Shown here: one piece after another, positions 15,688-25,281 of the stretch
How positions within the stretch are numbered: position 1 is the first letter of the stretch
Layout of the letters: every line of letters begins with the position of its first letter
NCBI GenBank assembly: GCA_902791035.1
Contig: CADAUA010000008.1
Coordinates: 1 to 64,000 of the forward strand
Source: an uncultured Coriobacteriaceae bacterium
Lineage (GTDB): Bacteria; Actinomycetota; Coriobacteriia; Coriobacteriales; Atopobiaceae
Length of the DNA: 64,000 nucleotides
Direction: 5' to 3'
Made by a program: the position numbers and the translations under genes
Notes under the pieces: generated by a model
Seen by the model: only the letters and a program-made list of their open reading frames with translations
What the model was told of the DNA's origin: nothing
The model's database searches: none

Positions 15688-18533
15688 GCGAGCTCGACGA
15701 GGCCTTCTCGCGTTTCTATCGCGCGGTAAATGGTCATGATCCTTATCGCTGGCAGCTCAGGCTTGTCTCGTTCGTTGTTGAGCAGAGACGTTGGCCGGAT
15801 AGACTTGATGGCCCCACCGGCTCCGGAAAGTCTGTCGTAGTAGATGCGCATGTTTTCCTGAATGCGTTTGCGGGGTACTACGGCATTCCGACGAATGTCC
15901 CAAGGCGACTCGTAATCGCTGTCAATAGGCGCTCGCTTGTTGATAGCCAATACCAGCATGCGGCGAATCTCGCTGGCCTTCTCGCTGGGCTAGCTGACCG
16001 CAACGATTGCGAAGACCAGAAGATTCTGGTGGCGGCTCACAATGGTCTAAGGAAGCGCTGGGGTGCAGCTGGGGCCGGGTATGATTATCCCAGCCCGTTG
16101 GTAGTGGCTTCTATACGCGGTGGCATTGATGCTAGGCATCACGACACATCATGGAGGATGTATCCAGATGCGCCCGCCGTCATCTGTGCTACACCGGATA
16201 TGGTCGGCAGTCGTTTGCTCTTTCGAGGCTACGGCACGAGCAGGGGTATGAGGCCCGTTGAAGCCGGATTACTGGCTTATGATACGGTTCTTGTCGTTGA
16301 CGAGGCGCATCTTAACCGCCAGCTTGTAAAGACAGCTCGCGATGTCAAACGTCTAGAGCGACTCGCGCAGTCTGCCGAAGCAGAATTGGGAGTCCCGTCC
16401 TTGCAGGTGGTCGAATCTACGGCAACGCCGCCGTCTTCGAGTGACGACGATATCACGAATGTAAGTGTTGTCGAAGAAGACATCGAGAAGGAACCGCAAC
16501 TTGCGCGGAGGGTTGCCTCGCCAAAAGTCGTGAGCTATGAGAAGAAGGGGGTTGACTATAAGAAACTGCCCACCTATATAGCCCGACGTGCCGGAGAGCT
16601 CGCACGGGCACGTGGCGGTGCAACTGCAGTCATTGTAAACACAGTTACGTGCGCTGCAAACGTTGCAGAGGAGCTTTCAAAAACATACGGTGAGCAGTCC
16701 GTGGTGTGCATCTTGGGCAAGATGAGGCCATACGACCGGCGCAGGGCACTCGAAGGGCTTTGGAATCTGGAAGAGCAATCGGAAGGCGTCTCCTTCATCG
16801 TGGGAACGCAGGCTCTCGAAGTGGGTTTAGACTACGACTGTGCTTCGATGGTCACTGAGCTCGCCCCAATTCCCGCGCTTAAGCAGAGGTTGGGTAGGCT
16901 CAACCGATTTGGCAAAAGGGAAGATGGCAGAGCAGTTGTAATTGACTGCAAAGCTTCTCTGAAACTTTGTGACTTTTATAACAATGATGATTTGAAAGCA
17001 GCACGGAATTGGATTGGTGATGGGTTCACTGTCACATCCTACGATCTCTCTCACGACTCCTCTAGTAGCCAGATGCTAAGACGCCAAATCCTACAGAGGC
17101 TAGAGATGGGGGATGTGGAGTGGTTCTCTCATACCAGTGAGCATCTTGGAGCGGAGGAAGGAACGCAAGCTTCTTTTGGTGATAAGGCGGACTTGGGCCT
17201 TTGGCTTAGAGATGACCTTCCTACTCAAGATGAGCGCGAGGGCTTTGTGGTAGTACGAGGCGACTTGCCGGTAGATGAGGTATCTGCTGTTGATTTACTA
17301 GCCCGCATTCCGCCCGTGGAAGATGAGATGTTTCCGGCTTCTATGCGAGTGCTTGTGCAGATTCGCGATGCTAGCTATGACACTGACCTGACGCAGAGTT
17401 TCAGAGTTTTCTCTTCAGAGGATGGTCAGCTGTTCCATCGCATGCAAAGCGACGAGACTATTGTGCCTGGTGGCGTGTATGTTGTAGACAGTCCGGCACC
17501 CGTCTTCTTCCAACATATTGTGCGGCCTCATCCTGACGGAGAGGATACTCTCGGCAGAGATGAAAAGGACATATACAACGACATAGTCTTTGCGTCACTT
17601 GGGGTGGACTCACCAAGGGCCGCAAGCCCCTATGTTCTAGATAAAGCTGCCTTCCAGGTGCTCGCGTGTAGGGATGGACTTGCCGAGGAGGCTGCGAATC
17701 GGTTCTGGGAGGATCTCTCTCAAGCAGTTCGAGCCTGGGTGAGTGATTCCGAAGGCGAAGAGACCCTCTCGCACATAACGCATGACTTGATACATCAGTT
17801 TGGCGGCATTCCGTTGGACGGATACATATCGGGGGCTCTGGATAATCTGGATGTATTGCCTGTTCACGATGATGGGGCGGAGGATTCCACCTCAATCATC
17901 CTTATCTCGCAACCCAGAATTGTTGCAGCAGACTTTACGCAAGTAGAGCTTGGATGCTCTGATGAGATATCGCTAGAACAACACATCGACGACGTCGTTG
18001 CACAAGTGGGATCAATAACAACAGCTGTGAGGCTTCAAGCTGACTATTCGCAGGCGCTTAAGGTCGCTGCGGCCCATCATGATGACGGTAAAAGAGACCA
18101 GCGTTTCCAGACCATGTTGGGGGGTGGGCGCAGGCCCAATACTCTGATGGCAAAGGGCAGGGCGCAATCCCGAGCTGAAGTTATCAGGCTCTATCGCATG
18201 CTGGGCATACACGGCTGGCGCCACGAACAGCTGTCAGTAGTTCTGGCATGGGCCGCAATTCAGGATGATCCGATGCCGATGCTTGAGGCACGGCTTATTG
18301 GCACTTCTCACGGTAGAGGCCGCGACACATTTGATTCGGGGACAGTCGGTCTTGCAAGTGATGGGCTGCTCGGTTCTACTGAGATGGAACTCGCGGATTC
18401 TCTCTACTCAACCGGTATGTGGGAATTGCTGATAGATCGAACAAACAAGACCTATGGCTATTGGGGATGCGCGTATCTGGAGGCAATTCTTCGTGCGGCC
18501 GACTGGCGCGCTTCGGCGGGTGAGCAACGATGA
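15684..18533 (+). CDS. cas3: Cas3 helicase-nuclease with C-terminal HD domain
   Basis: A 949-residue helicase-nuclease that degrades target DNA recruited by Cascade. Helicase motif I is GPTGSGKS (43-50), motif II is DEAH (206-209), ESTATP is motif III, and GLDYDCASMVTEL to QRLGRLNRFG covers motifs V-VI. The HD nuclease signature AAAHHDDGKRDQRFQ lies near residue 795, so the order is helicase then HD, the reversed order known for type I-G/I-U. The start is the ATG that overlaps the csb2 stop; a longer in-frame reading inside csb2 is not needed. It is coupled by ATGA to the next gene. Confidence 0.93.
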   Translation: MSELDEAFSRFYRAVNGHDPYRWQLRLVSFVVEQRRWPDRLDGPTGSGKSVVVDAHVFLNAFAGYYGIPTNVPRRLVIAVNRRSLVDSQYQHAANLAGLLAGLADRNDCEDQKILVAAHNGLRKRWGAAGAGYDYPSPLVVASIRGGIDARHHDTSWRMYPDAPAVICATPDMVGSRLLFRGYGTSRGMRPVEAGLLAYDTVLVVDEAHLNRQLVKTARDVKRLERLAQSAEAELGVPSLQVVESTATPPSSSDDDITNVSVVEEDIEKEPQLARRVASPKVVSYEKKGVDYKKLPTYIARRAGELARARGGATAVIVNTVTCAANVAEELSKTYGEQSVVCILGKMRPYDRRRALEGLWNLEEQSEGVSFIVGTQALEVGLDYDCASMVTELAPIPALKQRLGRLNRFGKREDGRAVVIDCKASLKLCDFYNNDDLKAARNWIGDGFTVTSYDLSHDSSSSQMLRRQILQRLEMGDVEWFSHTSEHLGAEEGTQASFGDKADLGLWLRDDLPTQDEREGFVVVRGDLPVDEVSAVDLLARIPPVEDEMFPASMRVLVQIRDASYDTDLTQSFRVFSSEDGQLFHRMQSDETIVPGGVYVVDSPAPVFFQHIVRPHPDGEDTLGRDEKDIYNDIVFASLGVDSPRAASPYVLDKAAFQVLACRDGLAEEAANRFWEDLSQAVRAWVSDSEGEETLSHITHDLIHQFGGIPLDGYISGALDNLDVLPVHDDGAEDSTSIILISQPRIVAADFTQVELGCSDEISLEQHIDDVVAQVGSITTAVRLQADYSQALKVAAAHHDDGKRDQRFQTMLGGGRRPNTLMAKGRAQSRAEVIRLYRMLGIHGWRHEQLSVVLAWAAIQDDPMPMLEARLIGTSHGRGRDTFDSGTVGLASDGLLGSTEMELADSLYSTGMWELLIDRTNKTYGYWGCAYLEAILRAADWRASAGEQR

Positions 18534-19630
18534 TTATCCATGGGACGGCAACGGATTTCTTTTCGCATATGGAGCTACTGGGCCTCGCTCGCATCGCAGA
18601 GCTTGAGCAAGAGCCTGGTTCTGCGATTGTGGTCGGATGGCAGGATCCTTCAACCATGATACTGACCAGCTCAAATGACGAACTTACTCTGGAAGAAGTC
18701 TCAGCGCGATTGGCACGATATCTCGGAATTGTACGCTGCGAACTGCCACGGCTTTGTCAGGTGATACAGCTAATCAGTGAAGTTGACGAGGGAGAGATTG
18801 GGAGTAAGACCAAGAAACCCAGTAAGTTGACTGAGCGCTCTCCACTGAGCTCACGTATTGCTAGGGAAAGTCTTACGCTGCGGCAGTGGAATGAATACGT
18901 TGAGCTAAGACATGTAATAATTGATGAAATAACCGTAGAGAATCCTATAGTATCGTCGTTGATTGATTCACTCGGATTCCCGGCTTATTGGTCTAGTGCG
19001 CTCTTTGACAGGAAAGGAAAGACAGACTTGTACCAGGGCGCAAGTCTCTGGGAAATGACGTTTCGCCGTCAGGGCAACGATTTCATGAGGAATAGGTATC
19101 TAGATCTTGCAAATCGAGTTTGCCGGCTGAGTGAGAAGGAAATCTCAGAAAGGCTGACTGGCAGGCAAGTATCCAACAACATTACCGGAGATAGTATGGC
19201 GTGCGGGCTACACTCGCCCGCGATGAAGGCGTTGGATGATGACCTATTGTGTTGGATTGCCTATCATGGCATGTCTCTATTTCCGACGCGGCCTGTTATA
19301 GCGGGACGCTACGGGTCGATTTCGGTCGGATCCATTCTTAATGAGCCGAGTTATAGCGGGCCTGTCTATTTTGTCATGCCTATCACGATGAGGCCGGTTA
19401 CTCTGGGGCGCCTGACGGCTATCTGTAGGTACGCGGGGTTGTATAACGTTGCCCGTTTCTATGCAGATGAGGGCAGTCGTCCGGAGGAGTCAGACGTCTC
19501 ATGGCTCAAGGCGCATGGAGTTGGCTATGTGATCATTTCCCGACGGGGCGATGCCGGTAAGAACGGTAAGCCTATATACTACGCATCTGAGGGCACCATC
19601 TTTCCGCTGGAGGCCAGCGATGGCCGATAA
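18530..19630 (+). CDS. csb3: type I-G Csb3-like subunit (putative Cas8)
   Basis: A 366-residue protein between cas3 and cas4-cas1, coupled to both (ATGA with cas3, 11-base overlap with cas4-cas1). Its start, TATDFFSHMELLGLARIAELE, resembles the N-terminal pattern of type I-G Cas8-position proteins (Csx17/Csb3 families), and its length fits Csb3 and not the much longer Csx17. By position it should be the large, target-recognising subunit. The identification rests mainly on gene order and length; it is the most diverged member of the operon and could be an undescribed Cas8 variant. Confidence 0.65.
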   Translation: MIIHGTATDFFSHMELLGLARIAELEQEPGSAIVVGWQDPSTMILTSSNDELTLEEVSARLARYLGIVRCELPRLCQVIQLISEVDEGEIGSKTKKPSKLTERSPLSSRIARESLTLRQWNEYVELRHVIIDEITVENPIVSSLIDSLGFPAYWSSALFDRKGKTDLYQGASLWEMTFRRQGNDFMRNRYLDLANRVCRLSEKEISERLTGRQVSNNITGDSMACGLHSPAMKALDDDLLCWIAYHGMSLFPTRPVIAGRYGSISVGSILNEPSYSGPVYFVMPITMRPVTLGRLTAICRYAGLYNVARFYADEGSRPEESDVSWLKAHGVGYVIISRRGDAGKNGKPIYYASEGTIFPLEASDGR

Positions 19631-21218
19631 AGAGCTCGACGAGACCATTCCCATCAGCCTTGTGGTGCAGTACGCGTACTGTCCTCGCAGAGCTTGGCTT
19701 GAGCTGCAAGGTGAGCAGACTGACACCTATCAAATGCAAGTCGGATATGACGCTCACCGGCTGGTAGATAGTCCCGCCAGCCATGGGACAGACGAGGTTC
19801 GCGCAATCGAAATCCGTAGTACGAAGTTGGGCGTTAGCGGCAAGGTCGATGCTATCAAAGTTGATGGCGGGAAGCTGCGGATAAGGGAATACAAGGCAAC
19901 CCCAGTGCGCAAGGTCGCTACCGTGACGCGGGGGATGCGTGTGCAGCTGGCCCTGCAGAAGAAATGCCTTGAGGAGATGGGAAACGAGGTGGATGCGACA
20001 GAGATCTACTTTGTAAACCACAAGCAGATCGTTGAAGTCTCGCTGACAGAGGAAGACTACGAAGTCGCCCACGACTACGCGGCTCAGGTGCGAGAGCTTT
20101 TGAAATCCGACTACTCTCCAGAGCCTTTGGAGGATACGACGCGTTGCGTTGGCTGTTCACACGCTGACGTGTGTCTTCCTGATGTGCATCGCATGCAGCC
20201 AGTAGAGAGGCGAATACGTGCCTCTATGTCAGACGGTCGTGTTGTGTATCTCACCACGGCAGGGTCCTATGCCCACCTCCGGAAAGGTAGGATGGTCATT
20301 GATCTCAAGAAAGAGGAGCTGGCCCAGATTCCCTTGGAGACCGTGCAAGCCGTTCAGGTGCATGGGAACGTGACCCTGTCCGGTGGTCTGATTCGGGAGC
20401 TCCTAGAACGTGACATCCCCATAGAGTGGTGTACGAGCTACGGCAGGCTCTCTGGCTGGTCAATGCCAAGTTGGGGACCAAACGGCTCAGCGCGAAACCT
20501 GCAGCATGTGCTTTCCCAGGAGGGAAGCCTTCTCTTCGCATCGGAGTTTGTGGCAGCGAAGATTGCAAACCAGGCAACGCAGATTCGCCGTGCTGGTGCT
20601 GACGACAAGGTGGTCGGATTGCTACGGCAGTATCAGCAGGAGTGCTACGGAGTTCATAACCTAACGGAGCTGCTTGGAGTCGAAGGTAGGGCCGCGGACG
20701 TGTACTTCGGCAGTTTCCCCCTGCTAATCAAAGAACCACTCCGGCCTCTGTGGGCGTGGGCGGGAAGGAGCGGAAGGCCAGCGACGGACGGCATCAATGC
20801 GCTGCTAAACTATGCATACTCCCTGCTTGTGGGCGATGAGGTTCGTGCGATAGTCGCTTGTGGACTTGATCCCCATGCTGGCTTTCTGCATTCATCGGGG
20901 CGGAACAAGCCGGCGCTCGCGCTTGATCTCATGGAAGAAGTGCGTGCTCCCATAGCTGATTCTGTAGTTCAGACTGTGATTAACTGCCAGAGCGTAAAAC
21001 CCTCGGAGTTCGAAGAGGCTCTAGGGTCAGTGCGCATGAGCAAGAACGCACGATACAAGGTAATCGATGCATACGAGAGAAGGATGCAAACAGAGTTCGA
21101 ACATCCGGTCCTTCACCAGAAGGTTACTTGGAGACGCGCTCTCGAGATTCAAGCGAGGCAGGTACTTGGGGTGCTCGAAAGGTCTCAGGAGCATTATCGG
21201 GGCATACGCGTACGATGA
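19620..21218 (+). CDS. cas4-cas1: Cas4-Cas1 fusion, spacer acquisition
   Basis: A 532-residue fusion, a hallmark of type I-G. The Cas4 part (about 1-190) has the first iron-sulfur Cys in YAYCPRRAW, nuclease residues around SGKVDAI and RIREYKAT, and the Cys cluster CVGCSHADVC near 176-185. The Cas1 part starts near 200 (GRVVYLTTAGSYAHLRKGR) and contains the Cas1 strands up to EIQARQVLGVL at the end. With Cas2 it selects, trims and integrates new spacers, with Cas4 choosing PAM-adjacent fragments. ATG 19620 lies within the csb3 end. Confidence 0.92.
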   Translation: MADKELDETIPISLVVQYAYCPRRAWLELQGEQTDTYQMQVGYDAHRLVDSPASHGTDEVRAIEIRSTKLGVSGKVDAIKVDGGKLRIREYKATPVRKVATVTRGMRVQLALQKKCLEEMGNEVDATEIYFVNHKQIVEVSLTEEDYEVAHDYAAQVRELLKSDYSPEPLEDTTRCVGCSHADVCLPDVHRMQPVERRIRASMSDGRVVYLTTAGSYAHLRKGRMVIDLKKEELAQIPLETVQAVQVHGNVTLSGGLIRELLERDIPIEWCTSYGRLSGWSMPSWGPNGSARNLQHVLSQEGSLLFASEFVAAKIANQATQIRRAGADDKVVGLLRQYQQECYGVHNLTELLGVEGRAADVYFGSFPLLIKEPLRPLWAWAGRSGRPATDGINALLNYAYSLLVGDEVRAIVACGLDPHAGFLHSSGRNKPALALDLMEEVRAPIADSVVQTVINCQSVKPSEFEEALGSVRMSKNARYKVIDAYERRMQTEFEHPVLHQKVTWRRALEIQARQVLGVLERSQEHYRGIRVR

Positions 21219-21514
21219 GTACTCGACTGAGGGCGTATGTGTTTGCCTACGACATAACGGATGACAGGAGAAGGGGCCATGTTGCCGACGCCCTCTTGTC
21301 ATACGGAGAGCGTGTACAGGATAGCGTGTACGTCGTCGGGACGAGTAAGGCCGCGCTCGTTAGATTGAAGCGTCAGGTGCAAGACCTCATTAACTGCTCC
21401 GAGGACTCTGTGTTGGTAATCGATCTTGGGCCACGCGATGAGTGGGGTTCTCATTGCGATTTTCTGGGAAAGAGGGGTGACTCTGGTTTGTCTAGGGATT
21501 GCGTGATCCTATAA
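21215..21514 (+). CDS. cas2: Cas2 spacer-integration protein
   Basis: A 99-residue Cas2. The first strand YVFAYDITDDRRRGHV contains the conserved Asp, followed by YGERVQDSVYVV and VLVIDLGP. It dimerises and bridges Cas1 dimers in the integration complex. The start overlaps the cas4-cas1 stop (ATGA). A longer in-frame reading beginning inside cas4-cas1 is rejected. It is the last cas gene and abuts the leader. Confidence 0.92.
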   Translation: MSTRLRAYVFAYDITDDRRRGHVADALLSYGERVQDSVYVVGTSKAALVRLKRQVQDLINCSEDSVLVIDLGPRDEWGSHCDFLGKRGDSGLSRDCVIL

Positions 21515-21701
21515 GTACGACGCGATGCGGGCGGCGCATTGTCGGAGAAATGCTGCCGCTCGCTCGCGGACGAAAACTCGAGGTAGATGCTTTGAGGTAT
21601 GGGAAGCTTGACAACTGAATAGCAGCACAAAGCGTGTTCCGAGCTAACCTCTCGCGCCTGCTTGCGTCTGCGCTGGTAGATGCTATCATACTGGTGTGGA
21701 G
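21515..21701 (+). promoter_or_regulatory. CRISPR leader with promoter
   Basis: The 187 bases between cas2 and the first repeat act as leader. A promoter is visible at its end: TTGCGT (21662-21667), a 16-base spacer and TATCAT (21684-21689), which would start transcription a few bases before the first repeat. Polarity is supported by the degenerate repeat at the far end of the array. Confidence 0.6.
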
Positions 21702-23101
21702 CTGACCGGGCTTTATGCCCGGTCCCTTCGTTGAGGTCCGGACGTGTTCGAGGAGTGGGTGTCGCTCTTCGACACTGACCGGGCTTTATGCCCGGTCCCT
21801 TCGTTGAGGTGACAGCGACGTGAACTCCTTCGCCATGTCCCCGGCCTGACCGGGCTTTATGCCCGGTCCCTTCGTTGAGGTAGCCGCATCATGGACATGT
21901 GCGTTCCCGTGGCCTTCACTGACCGGGCTTTATGCCCGGTCCCTTCGTTGAGGTTTGTCGTTCGGGATGTTGCGCAGGGCGTAGGTCTTGCTGACCGGGC
22001 TTTATGCCCGGTCCCTTCGTTGAGGTGTGCCGCTCTCGAAGTCCGTGGCGTCGACGTACACGACTGACCGGGCTTTATGCCCGGTCCCTTCGTTGAGGTG
22101 AGACCAACCCGAGCCTGGGCACGCTCATAGACGAGCTGACCGGGCTTTATGCCCGGTCCCTTCGTTGAGGTACGGACGTGAAGGGCTCGCGCGGGTTTCA
22201 GTTCACGCCTGACCGGGCTTTATGCCCGGTCCCTTCGTTGAGGTATGGACACCGACACCGGCTACTCCTACCGGTGGAGCTGACCGGGCTTTATGCCCGG
22301 TCCCTTCGTTGAGGTACGATTAGGTCGCCCCTCTTGTGGCCGATGTCATCCTGACCGGGCTTTATGCCCGGTCCCTTCGTTGAGGTAGATGCACCGCCTC
22401 GGCCATCGCCTGCCGGAACCACTGACCGGGCTTTATGCCCGGTCCCTTCGTTGAGGTCACGGATGCCGCTCCGGCAGCTTGCCGCCGCGACCTGACCGGG
22501 CTTTATGCCCGGTCCCTTCGTTGAGGTGTCAACGGACTCGACGCCCACGCGCCAGAGGTCGCCCTGACCGGGCTTTATGCCCGGTCCCTTCGTTGAGGTT
22601 TCGAGGCCAGGAGGTGGGCGGATGGCGCGTAGGACTGACCGGGCTTTATGCCCGGTCCCTTCGTTGAGGTTCGGGAGACCACACGACGGACGTTGCCGTC
22701 ACCGCGCTGACCGGGCTTTATGCCCGGTCCCTTCGTTGAGGTAGGTTCCGCCCGCCCACGCTGATGCCATCCGCCGTCTGACCGGGCTTTATGCCCGGTC
22801 CCTTCGTTGAGGTAGCCTATCGCGCATGTCTCACCCCCGCATCGTCCGTCTGACCGGGCTTTATGCCCGGTCCCTTCGTTGAGGTCTTGGTTCGTGGGAA
22901 CACCACGTCGCGCCGAGGTGGGCTGACCGGGCTTTATGCCCGGTCCCTTCGTTGAGGTCACGCGATTGCGCCCAGCCGCGCCACCTCGTCCGACTGACCG
23001 GGCTTTATGCCCGGTCCCTTCGTTGAGGTGCGTCTGTCACGTCGGTGATGGTGATGCCGGATGATCTGACCGGGCTTTATGCCCGGTCCCTTTGTTAAAG
23101 T
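21702..23101 (+). CRISPR. CRISPR array, 20 repeats of 36 bp, 19 spacers
   Basis: Repeats start at 21702, 21775, 21846, 21919, 21991, 22064, 22136, 22209, 22280, 22351, 22422, 22492, 22564, 22635, 22707, 22778, 22850, 22923, 22994 and 23066. Spacers are 34-37 bases and all different. Each repeat has three leading bases, a perfect hairpin (stem ACCGGGC, loop TTTAT, stem GCCCGGT) and a 14-base tail CCCTTCGTTGAGGT. The first 19 repeats are identical. The last has its tail changed to CCCTTTGTTAAAGT, which marks the old, leader-distal end. The array is next to cas2 and transcribed in the same direction. ORFs across it are repeat artefacts. Confidence 0.98.
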
Positions 23102-23262
23102 GGCCATAGTGTCGGCTTGGCCTTTCATACCGCTATGGTCGGCGTTCGACTCCCCTGTGGAGCACCAGAGTTGCAAGGGTGCGGAGTGGCGAGTTGCGTT
23201 GCGGCTGGAGCGTTCCGTCTCACGGTATGATTCTGTCAACGACTCGCTTGGGAGGACCCACC

Positions 23263-24306
23263 ATGCCCACCAATGACTTCACCTCCATCATGTCCTCCAT
23301 TACCGCCGGCCTCACTGGCGACGCGAAGCACGACATCGCCTACCTCATGTCCCAGGCGGAGGCGTACAAGGACCATCCCCTCGCCAAGGAGGTCGCCCGC
23401 GAGTGCGGCCGCATGATGTGGGACCTTATGCCCGAGGACGCGAAGGCGGAGTTCGACCAGGCCCTGGACGACGACGGCGCCGACCTGCACGAGGCCATGG
23501 AGAAGGCCCATCAGCTCTGCGGGGAGGGTCGGGTCGAGGAGGCCCTCGCCGTGCTGGAGCCGCAGGCCCGCAGGCTGGACGACCTTCTTGCCAGTGGGTG
23601 GTTTGCCGACGACTCCCAGAGCGTCTATTTAGACTTTGATGATATGACCGACTACGCCGTGTGGCATGCCCACACCACGGAGACGCGCGAGGCCCGCATG
23701 GTCACGCAGCCCATCGCCGTCGTCTACATGGCCTACGGGTCTTGTCTCTACGACCTGGGCCGCTACGCCGAGGCGGTGGAGGCGCTCCACAAGGCCATCC
23801 GCTGGAACCCCGCGAGCGCGCAGCTGCGCTTCGAGCTGGCCGAGAACTACAAGCGCCTGGGCTACATGGGTGCCTGCGAGGCGGCGCTCGAGGCCGCCTA
23901 TCCCTGCGTCGCAAACGGCGCGCAGATGGCCAAGTGGCATCGCGAGAGGGCCTTCGTGGCGGTGGAGCGCGGCCAGCTGGAGCTTGCCGCCGCGCATCTG
24001 GTGGCCAGCATGGCCTTCGAGCCGTCCGACCTGGCCGTGCAGGAGATGCTCTACATCTGCGAGAAGTTCGGGCGCGACTTTTCGCAGATGAGCGGGGGTG
24101 CGGCCGTGCGGGTGCTGGAGGAGCGCGGCAGGCCCGTCACCGCAGACGCGGACACGATCGCCGCGCTTGCGGACCTCGTGGCCGTGCTTCGCGACGAGGG
24201 GCAGCTGGCCGAGGCGGCGTCGGTTGCCGGGGACGTGTACGACCTCACGGGGGACGAGACGGCGCGCCGGGCAGCGGAGGAGCTGCGGGCCCAGGCAGGG
24301 GAGTAG
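23263..24306 (+). CDS. TPR-repeat protein
   Basis: A 347-residue soluble protein with helical repeats: YGSCLYDLGRYAEAVEALHKAI near 155-180 and FELAENYKRLGYMGACEAALEA after it match TPR pairs, and shorter repeats occur at both ends (GRVEEALAVLE; GQLAEAASVAGDVYDLTG). TPR proteins act as scaffolds for protein contacts; no catalytic motif is seen. GGAGGA lies before ATG 23263. It follows the CRISPR array but has normal high-GC codon use and no clear functional link to it. Confidence 0.8.
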   Translation: MPTNDFTSIMSSITAGLTGDAKHDIAYLMSQAEAYKDHPLAKEVARECGRMMWDLMPEDAKAEFDQALDDDGADLHEAMEKAHQLCGEGRVEEALAVLEPQARRLDDLLASGWFADDSQSVYLDFDDMTDYAVWHAHTTETREARMVTQPIAVVYMAYGSCLYDLGRYAEAVEALHKAIRWNPASAQLRFELAENYKRLGYMGACEAALEAAYPCVANGAQMAKWHRERAFVAVERGQLELAAAHLVASMAFEPSDLAVQEMLYICEKFGRDFSQMSGGAAVRVLEERGRPVTADADTIAALADLVAVLRDEGQLAEAASVAGDVYDLTGDETARRAAEELRAQAGE

Positions 24307-24384
24307 GGCCGGGCCGCGGCGGGCTGGGGGTCGGGCCGCGGCGGGCTGGGGGTCTGACCTTCTGTCACGCTTCGCGGCCTGCGA

Positions 24385-24620
24385 CGGGAAGTTACCCACG
24401 GGTAGGGATGTAGGCAACTCGGCCGCGGGACCGGAAATGGGCCGGCAGGCGACAGTTGCCTACGTCTCCACCCGTGGGTGACCTGGCTGTGGAGCTGGAA
24501 ATGGGCCGGCAGGCGGCAGTTGCCTACGTCTCCACCCGTGGGTGACCTGGCTGCGGAGCCGGAAATGGGCCGGCAGGCGGCAGTTGCCTACGTCTCCGCC
24601 CGTGGGTAACTTGGGCTTCC
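24385..24620. repeat. 64-bp tandem repeat with inverted partner
   Basis: Three direct copies begin GGAAATGGGCCGGCAGGC at 24433, 24497 and 24561 (period exactly 64), the third incomplete. Each contains GTTGCCTACGTCTCC and CCCGTGGGT. An inverted, slightly diverged copy of that core lies just upstream at about 24390-24420 (GTTACCCACGGGT...GTAGGCAACT). The whole stretch between the TPR gene and the convergent ACT gene is therefore repeat DNA with no gene. Confidence 0.85.
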
Positions 24621-24683
24621 TGGCCTTCTTTCCGGCTGCAGGGCCAGTTCCCCACATCCCCGAACGATGGCTACTGGAGCCCG

Positions 24684-25109
24684 TCAGTTCGTTGCGGTGG
24701 GAGAATGAACCACCTCGTACCCCGCCTCGCGCAGGGCCTCCAGGGCGCGCGGGAAGTCGGCCGCCTTGGTGAGCACGTAGTCTGTGTCGTAGGTGGAGAC
24801 GGCGTAGTTGGCCACGCCCGCTTTGGCGAGCGCGCCGGACATGCCCGTCAGCACCCCTACCAGGCCGAAATCCATGGACCCCGCGACGCGCATGGCGCGC
24901 CAGCCGTCCTCGCGGGCGGTGGTGTTTGCGGGTACCGCGGCCGTGGGACATACGAGCGAGTGCTCGTGGTCGGTTGTGGCCGCGAAGGTGAGGGGGACGT
25001 CCAGGTCCACCTGCGAGAAGTCCGCCACCTTGCAGACGGTGAGCGCCGGTCCAAGCGCTTCCAGCGTGATGCGGTGGGTATTCTTGCCTGCGTCCTTAAG
25101 ATTGTCCAT
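24684..25109 (-). CDS. ACT-domain protein
   Basis: A 141-residue protein resembling the small CASTOR/ACT-type amino-acid-sensing family: a first half with strands ITLEALGPALTVCKV and a second with VGVLTGMSGALAKAGVANYAVSTYDTDYVLTK, the typical ACT helix after a glycine loop. Probable role is ligand (amino-acid) binding for regulation; no enzymatic domain is fused. It is transcribed against its neighbours and stands alone. Confidence 0.7.
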   Translation of the reverse strand: MDNLKDAGKNTHRITLEALGPALTVCKVADFSQVDLDVPLTFAATTDHEHSLVCPTAAVPANTTAREDGWRAMRVAGSMDFGLVGVLTGMSGALAKAGVANYAVSTYDTDYVLTKAADFPRALEALREAGYEVVHSPTATN

Positions 25110-25237
25110 CTACGCGCACTCCATGGCCGCCCTGATGCCTATTGGATACCACTATAGGGGTACTGGTCTGCGACGCGCTTCGGGCAGCAGATACATCTTG
25201 GGAACAAAATGGAAAATAATGTGGGTAATGACATAAA

Positions 25238-25252
25238 ATTCCGGAATATAAT
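25238..25252 (+). promoter_or_regulatory. -10 element overlapping a 10-bp palindrome
   Basis: Palindrome ATTCCGGAAT (25238-25247) runs into TATAAT (25247-25252), 30 bases before the ATPase start, in an unusually AT-rich 70-base stretch. The overlap would suit repression by a dimeric protein. No good -35 hexamer is evident. Confidence 0.4.
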
Positions 25253-25281
25253 GGCCATACTGGCACAAAATATCTTGGAGG

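Noticed and set aside
21128-21214. 29-residue extension of Cas2
   Set aside because: Lies inside cas4-cas1 in another frame; ATG 21215 gives a normal 99-residue Cas2.
22291-23239. Minus-strand ORFs with repeated GTGHKARS and STKGPGIKPGQ peptides
   Set aside because: They are translations of the 36-bp CRISPR repeat and spacers, not proteins.
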